DNA from: Agrobacterium arsenijevicii
Lineage (GTDB): Bacteria > Pseudomonadota > Alphaproteobacteria > Rhizobiales > Rhizobiaceae
Length of the DNA stretch: 64,000 bases
Direction: 5' to 3'
NCBI GenBank assembly: GCA_000949895.1
Contig: JWIT01000006.1
Coordinates: 1 to 64,000 of the forward strand
Shown: in pieces, positions 61,047-64,000 of the stretch
Position numbering within the stretch: the stretch's first letter is position 1
Layout: the number at the start of each line of letters is the position of its first letter
Position numbers and translations under genes: made by a program
The notes under the pieces: model-generated
What the model was told of the DNA's origin: nothing
The model's database searches: none
Seen by the model: only the letters and a program-made list of their open reading frames with translations

Positions 61047-61397
61047 CTATTTCTGGCGATAGAAGATCATGCCGCCGTGATAGAGCACATCATCAACGAA
61101 TTCGCCGTCGGCGGTAAAACCGGTATCGTCCCAATAGTCGATACGGTTGCCTTTTACCTCATACCGCCCCTGATAGGCGCTTTTGCGCTGGCCGCGGGCC
61201 TCATCGTAACGACCATCAGGCAAAAGCTCCTGACGGACATGGCCATCGCCGGTGACCCACATGCCGATATAGGGGTGGCTTTCGGTCTGGACCATCCTGT
61301 CCGTATTCCCTTTCACGGCACGACCGTCCTGGTGGTGGCCGGCATCGGCGGCGGCCGCTGCGAGCACAAGGGCAACCGATGTCGAAACAATATTCAT
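61047..61397 (-). CDS. Atu4866-family exported protein
   Basis: 116 residues from ATG 61397 (GGAGG about 9 nt upstream). Signal peptide of about 20 residues. The mature beta-barrel-like domain contains HPYIGMWVTGDGHVRQELLPDGRYDEARG and YQGRYEVKGNRIDYWDDTGFTADGEF, which I recognise as the Atu4866 domain, named after an A. tumefaciens protein. Function unknown. It follows an SDR gene by 13 bp and is probably co-transcribed. Confidence 0.85.
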   Translation of the reverse strand: MNIVSTSVALVLAAAAADAGHHQDGRAVKGNTDRMVQTESHPYIGMWVTGDGHVRQELLPDGRYDEARGQRKSAYQGRYEVKGNRIDYWDDTGFTADGEFVDDVLYHGGMIFYRQK

Positions 61398-61410
61398 TCG
61401 CCCGATCCTC

Positions 61411-62133
61411 CTATGCGGCCACCGGGCGGACGACGATTTCATTGACGTCCACGTCGTCGGGTTGTTCGATGGCGTAGCGGACTGCGCGGCCGATGGCGTC
61501 CGGCTTCAGGGCGACGGCCCGGTAGCTTTGCATCAACTCCGCAGCAGCCGGATCGGTGATGGTACCGGCGAGTTCGCTTTCCACCACGCCGGGATGAATG
61601 CAGGTGACGCGCAAATTGCGGTTTTCCTGCCGCAGCCCATCCGAAATGGCGCGTACCGCAAATTTCGTCGCGCAATAGACGGCAGCGGTGGGTGAAACGG
61701 CCAGTGCGCCGATGGAGGCGATGTTGACGATGTGGCCGGAAGCACGCGCGGTCATATCAGGCAGAACGGCGGCAACCCCGTAAAGCACGCCTTTGATGTT
61801 GACGTCGATCATTCGGTCCCATTCATCGACCTTGAGCGATGACATCAGCGAAAGTGGCATGATACCGGCATTGTTGACGATGGCGTCGATCTGGCCGAAA
61901 GCCTTGCGCCCGGCCTCCGCAAAGGCTTCGACACTCTGCCTTTCCGTTACATCAAGCGGATGGACGACAACTTCGGCGCCCGTCTGGCGCAGTTCTTCGG
62001 CCAAAGCCTGCAAACGATCCATTCGACGCGCACCCAGAACCAGTTTCGCACCCGCGGCGGCAAGTTCCCTTGCAATACCCTCACCTATCCCGCTCGATGC
62101 ACCTGTGATGAGAACAACTTTGTTCAATGTCAT
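61411..62133 (-). CDS. Short-chain dehydrogenase/reductase
   Basis: 240 residues, classical SDR. The cofactor loop TGASSGIG is near residue 10, NNAG near 86, catalytic Ser in NIASIGALA and YCATKFAV near 151-158. The family resembles YdfG/serine-type dehydrogenases. First gene before the Atu4866-family protein; divergent from a LysR gene at 62256, which probably regulates the pair. Confidence 0.92.
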   Translation of the reverse strand: MTLNKVVLITGASSGIGEGIARELAAAGAKLVLGARRMDRLQALAEELRQTGAEVVVHPLDVTERQSVEAFAEAGRKAFGQIDAIVNNAGIMPLSLMSSLKVDEWDRMIDVNIKGVLYGVAAVLPDMTARASGHIVNIASIGALAVSPTAAVYCATKFAVRAISDGLRQENRNLRVTCIHPGVVESELAGTITDPAAAELMQSYRAVALKPDAIGRAVRYAIEQPDDVDVNEIVVRPVAA

Positions 62134-62255
62134 GGCTTTCTCCTTGCCGTTACGGCCCGCTTTTTTTTGAAGCGGCCGTTGCAGGAAAGATAAAGCTTTG
62201 CCATTGTCGTGATAATCGCCTCAATCATTACCTCTATGGATAGATTTTCTAATCA

Positions 62256-63152
62256 ATGAATGTCGATCTCAACGCGCTTTCCACCTTCTGCATGGTTGCC
62301 GAGGAACGCAGTTTCCGGGCCGCGGCGGACAGGCTCGGCGTAACGCGATCCGCCGTCAGCCAGACCATCCGCAAACTTGAGGAAACGATGGGAATAGCGC
62401 TGGTGCAGCGCACGACACGCAGCGTCAGCCTGACGGAAGCGGGACAGCAGCTTTACGCCGATGTGTCGCCATCCATCGGCAACCTCGTGCAAGCAACACA
62501 GGCCGCCTCTTCCCTCAGCGGAACTCCGCGGGGGCAATTGCGGCTTGCCGTCTCCTCGATAGCGGAGCGCTTCTTGTCCGGGCCATTGCTTGCGAGCTTT
62601 GCCGAAGCGCATCCGGAAGTGCAGCTCGATATCGTCGTGACGGACGAGGAATTCGACATTGTTGCCGAACATTACGATGCCGGCGTGCGTCTGGGGGAGC
62701 TGATCGCGCAGGATATGATTGCAGTTCCGGTTTCCGCACCACAGCGGCAGCTCGCCGTCTGTTCTCCGCAATACCGGGACCGTTTCGCCTTACCGACGCA
62801 GCCCCGCGACTTGATGCATCACAGATGTATCGGCTGGCGGCCTCGTCCCGGTGTTGCGCCGTATCGGTGGGAATTTGCTGAAAATGGCCGTGAGTTCGCG
62901 GTGGCGGTGCAGCCGGACTTCACCACCAATGACATGCAGCTGATGATAAAGCTGGCCTGCGCCGGCGCCGGCATCACATTCGGCATGGAAGAGACGTTCC
63001 GTCCCTATCTGGAGAGCGGCCAGCTCGTTTCCATGCTGGAAGACCATTCGCCGACCTTTGCGGGATTTTATCTCTATTATCCCAATCGCCGTAATCTCGC
63101 GCCGAAGCTGCGCGCTTTTATCGATCACGTTCGCCTGCCGAGAAACAGATAA
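62256..63152 (+). CDS. LysR-family regulator divergent from the SDR gene
   Basis: 298 residues. LysR winged helix (LNALSTFCMVAEERSFRAAADRLGVTRSAVSQTIRKLE) and effector domain of the large DsdC/AaeR-like group (HYDAGVRLGELIAQDMIAVPV, CIGWRPRP). The 122-bp divergent promoter region holds AT-rich half sites (GATAATCGCCTCAATCATTA). It probably controls the SDR/Atu4866 operon. Confidence 0.92.
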   Translation: MNVDLNALSTFCMVAEERSFRAAADRLGVTRSAVSQTIRKLEETMGIALVQRTTRSVSLTEAGQQLYADVSPSIGNLVQATQAASSLSGTPRGQLRLAVSSIAERFLSGPLLASFAEAHPEVQLDIVVTDEEFDIVAEHYDAGVRLGELIAQDMIAVPVSAPQRQLAVCSPQYRDRFALPTQPRDLMHHRCIGWRPRPGVAPYRWEFAENGREFAVAVQPDFTTNDMQLMIKLACAGAGITFGMEETFRPYLESGQLVSMLEDHSPTFAGFYLYYPNRRNLAPKLRAFIDHVRLPRNR

Positions 63153-63197
63153 TCTGCCGGAGCGGCCTCCGGCAGATCGGTATGTCAGGCGAAAGGG

Positions 63198-63980
63198 TTA
63201 TTTCTTCTGCGACAGCAGCGAGAAGAACGCGCCCTGCGGGTCCTGGCAATTGACGATCCAGCTGTCGCCGGGAACCTCCATCGGGCCGTTGACGACCTTG
63301 CCGCCGCCGGTGCTGACGCGGGTGATGGCTTCCTCGATGCCGTCGACATTGAAGTAATAACTCCAATGGCAGACGGGCATCTGCGGCATGCGTTTCATCA
63401 TGCCGCCGATTCCCTTGCCCTTGTGGGCGAAGATGCGATACGGGCCCATTTCACCGCCCATGTCGAAATCATGGTCCTTGGTCCAGCCGAAGACCTCGCC
63501 GTAAAAGGCGATGGCTTCATCGACATTGTCGGTGAAGAGTTCATGCCAGCCGACATGGCCCTGCTTGCTCTGGGTATCCTCGGGGAAGCCGCCGGTTTCC
63601 ATCGGCAGTGTCGTCATGATGCAGATAACCGCACCGAAAGGATCCGCCACCACGGCGAAACGGCCGATCTCGGGAATGTCCTGCGGCGGACGTCTGACCG
63701 AGCCGCCCTTTTCCGCGAAAAGTTTTGCCGTGGCGTCGACATCGTCAACATCGACATAGCCGGTCCAGTTCGGCGGAATGCCCTGACCCTTGTGCTCCTC
63801 GGTCAGTTCCATGACGCCGCCCATGCCTTTGCCATCGGCCTCCAGCACCAGATAGGGCATTTCCGGCGAACCGAAATCCTTGGTCTGCCAGCCGACGACG
63901 TGGCCATAAAAGCGGGCGCCCGCCTCCATGTCAGGCGTCATCAGTTCGACCCATATGAAGTTTCCGTGTGTATCGGACAT
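63198..63980 (-). CDS. Two-domain VOC-family protein
   Basis: 260 residues, two glyoxalase-fold modules of about 120 residues each. The first (FIWVELMTPDMEAGARFYGHVVGW... DPFGAVICIM) and second (VGWHELFTDNVDEAIAFYGEVFGW... DPQGAFFSLL) are internally similar. The type is common in actinobacteria and rhizobia (CFP32-like) and has no established reaction. ATG 63980 is preceded by GGAGAGAC. Convergent with the LysR gene. Confidence 0.9.
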   Translation of the reverse strand: MSDTHGNFIWVELMTPDMEAGARFYGHVVGWQTKDFGSPEMPYLVLEADGKGMGGVMELTEEHKGQGIPPNWTGYVDVDDVDATAKLFAEKGGSVRRPPQDIPEIGRFAVVADPFGAVICIMTTLPMETGGFPEDTQSKQGHVGWHELFTDNVDEAIAFYGEVFGWTKDHDFDMGGEMGPYRIFAHKGKGIGGMMKRMPQMPVCHWSYYFNVDGIEEAITRVSTGGGKVVNGPMEVPGDSWIVNCQDPQGAFFSLLSQKK

Positions 63981-64000
63981 TTTGTCTCTCCGGGGTTATG

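Noticed and set aside
1..64000. Search for tRNA/rRNA genes, CRISPR arrays, IS elements and phage genes
   Set aside because: No tRNA-like cloverleaf, regularly spaced direct repeats, transposase or phage structural protein was recognised; the repeats seen are short palindromic intergenic elements.

Overview
The window looks like chromosomal DNA of an Agrobacterium tumefaciens/fabrum-type bacterium (Rhizobiaceae). The best evidence is a 142-residue Ros/MucR zinc-finger regulator (11172-11600) whose sequence matches the Ros protein of A. tumefaciens as I remember it. Next to it are a DivJ-type histidine kinase, a DmeR/DmeF pair, a seven-gene Mrp/Pha antiporter operon, and the short palindromic intergenic repeats typical of rhizobia. 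No rRNA, tRNA, CRISPR array, prophage, plasmid backbone or insertion sequence was seen. Genes are dense, and codon use and GC look uniform by eye except for a few AT-rich intergenic stretches.

Layout. 0-3.5 kb: an ArgP-type LysR regulator divergent from a LysE exporter, then a DUF1214/DUF1254 pair. 3.5-11.6 kb: a cell-cycle and envelope neighbourhood. It holds a DUF2336 gene behind a perfect CtrA-type site, a peptidoglycan-binding protein overlapping the DivJ-like kinase, DUF5330, SufE, a DUF6456 protein overlapping a stand-alone DnaA-domain-IV protein, and ros with a candidate autoregulatory operator. 12-18 kb: mrpABCDEFG. 18-30 kb: MsrB, LysE-type exporter, acetyltransferase, hemolysin III, DksA-like protein, UspA, a two-domain VOC protein, AI-2E-type permease, Ada, a polysaccharide deacetylase-like protein, a DapA-like aldolase, DUF930 and an oligopeptidase B-type peptidase. 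30-34 kb: a glycine betaine/choline-type ABC importer (binding protein, permease, ATPase), with a large inverted repeat between the first two genes.

34-45.7 kb: a small gene with its own CtrA-type site, the metal-responsive dmeR-dmeF pair with a perfect operator, a MerR regulator, proline iminopeptidase, acetyltransferase, DJ-1 protein, a cobalamin-riboswitch-controlled cbtB-cbtA cobalt-uptake operon, two c-type cytochromes, a LysE exporter divergent from a WYL regulator, a metallophosphoesterase and Fe-type SodB. 45.7-64 kb: stand-alone metabolic and regulatory genes. These are an acetyltransferase/LysR pair, a large chemoreceptor with a C-terminal CheR-type tether, branched-chain aminotransferase, trans-aconitate methyltransferase, VOC proteins, WYL regulator, bestrophin, aldo-keto reductase, LysE/AraC, SDR/HxlR, DUF2267, a HerA-like ATPase, Atu4866-family protein, and SDR/LysR.

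The window reads as ordinary core chromosome. What stands out is regulatory DNA: a Ros box, two CtrA boxes, a DmeR operator, a B12 riboswitch, several perfect dyads beside regulators, and at least five families of palindromic intergenic repeats, some with perfect arms over 30 bp. Protein families were assigned by recognition of motifs and of remembered sequences, not by any search.
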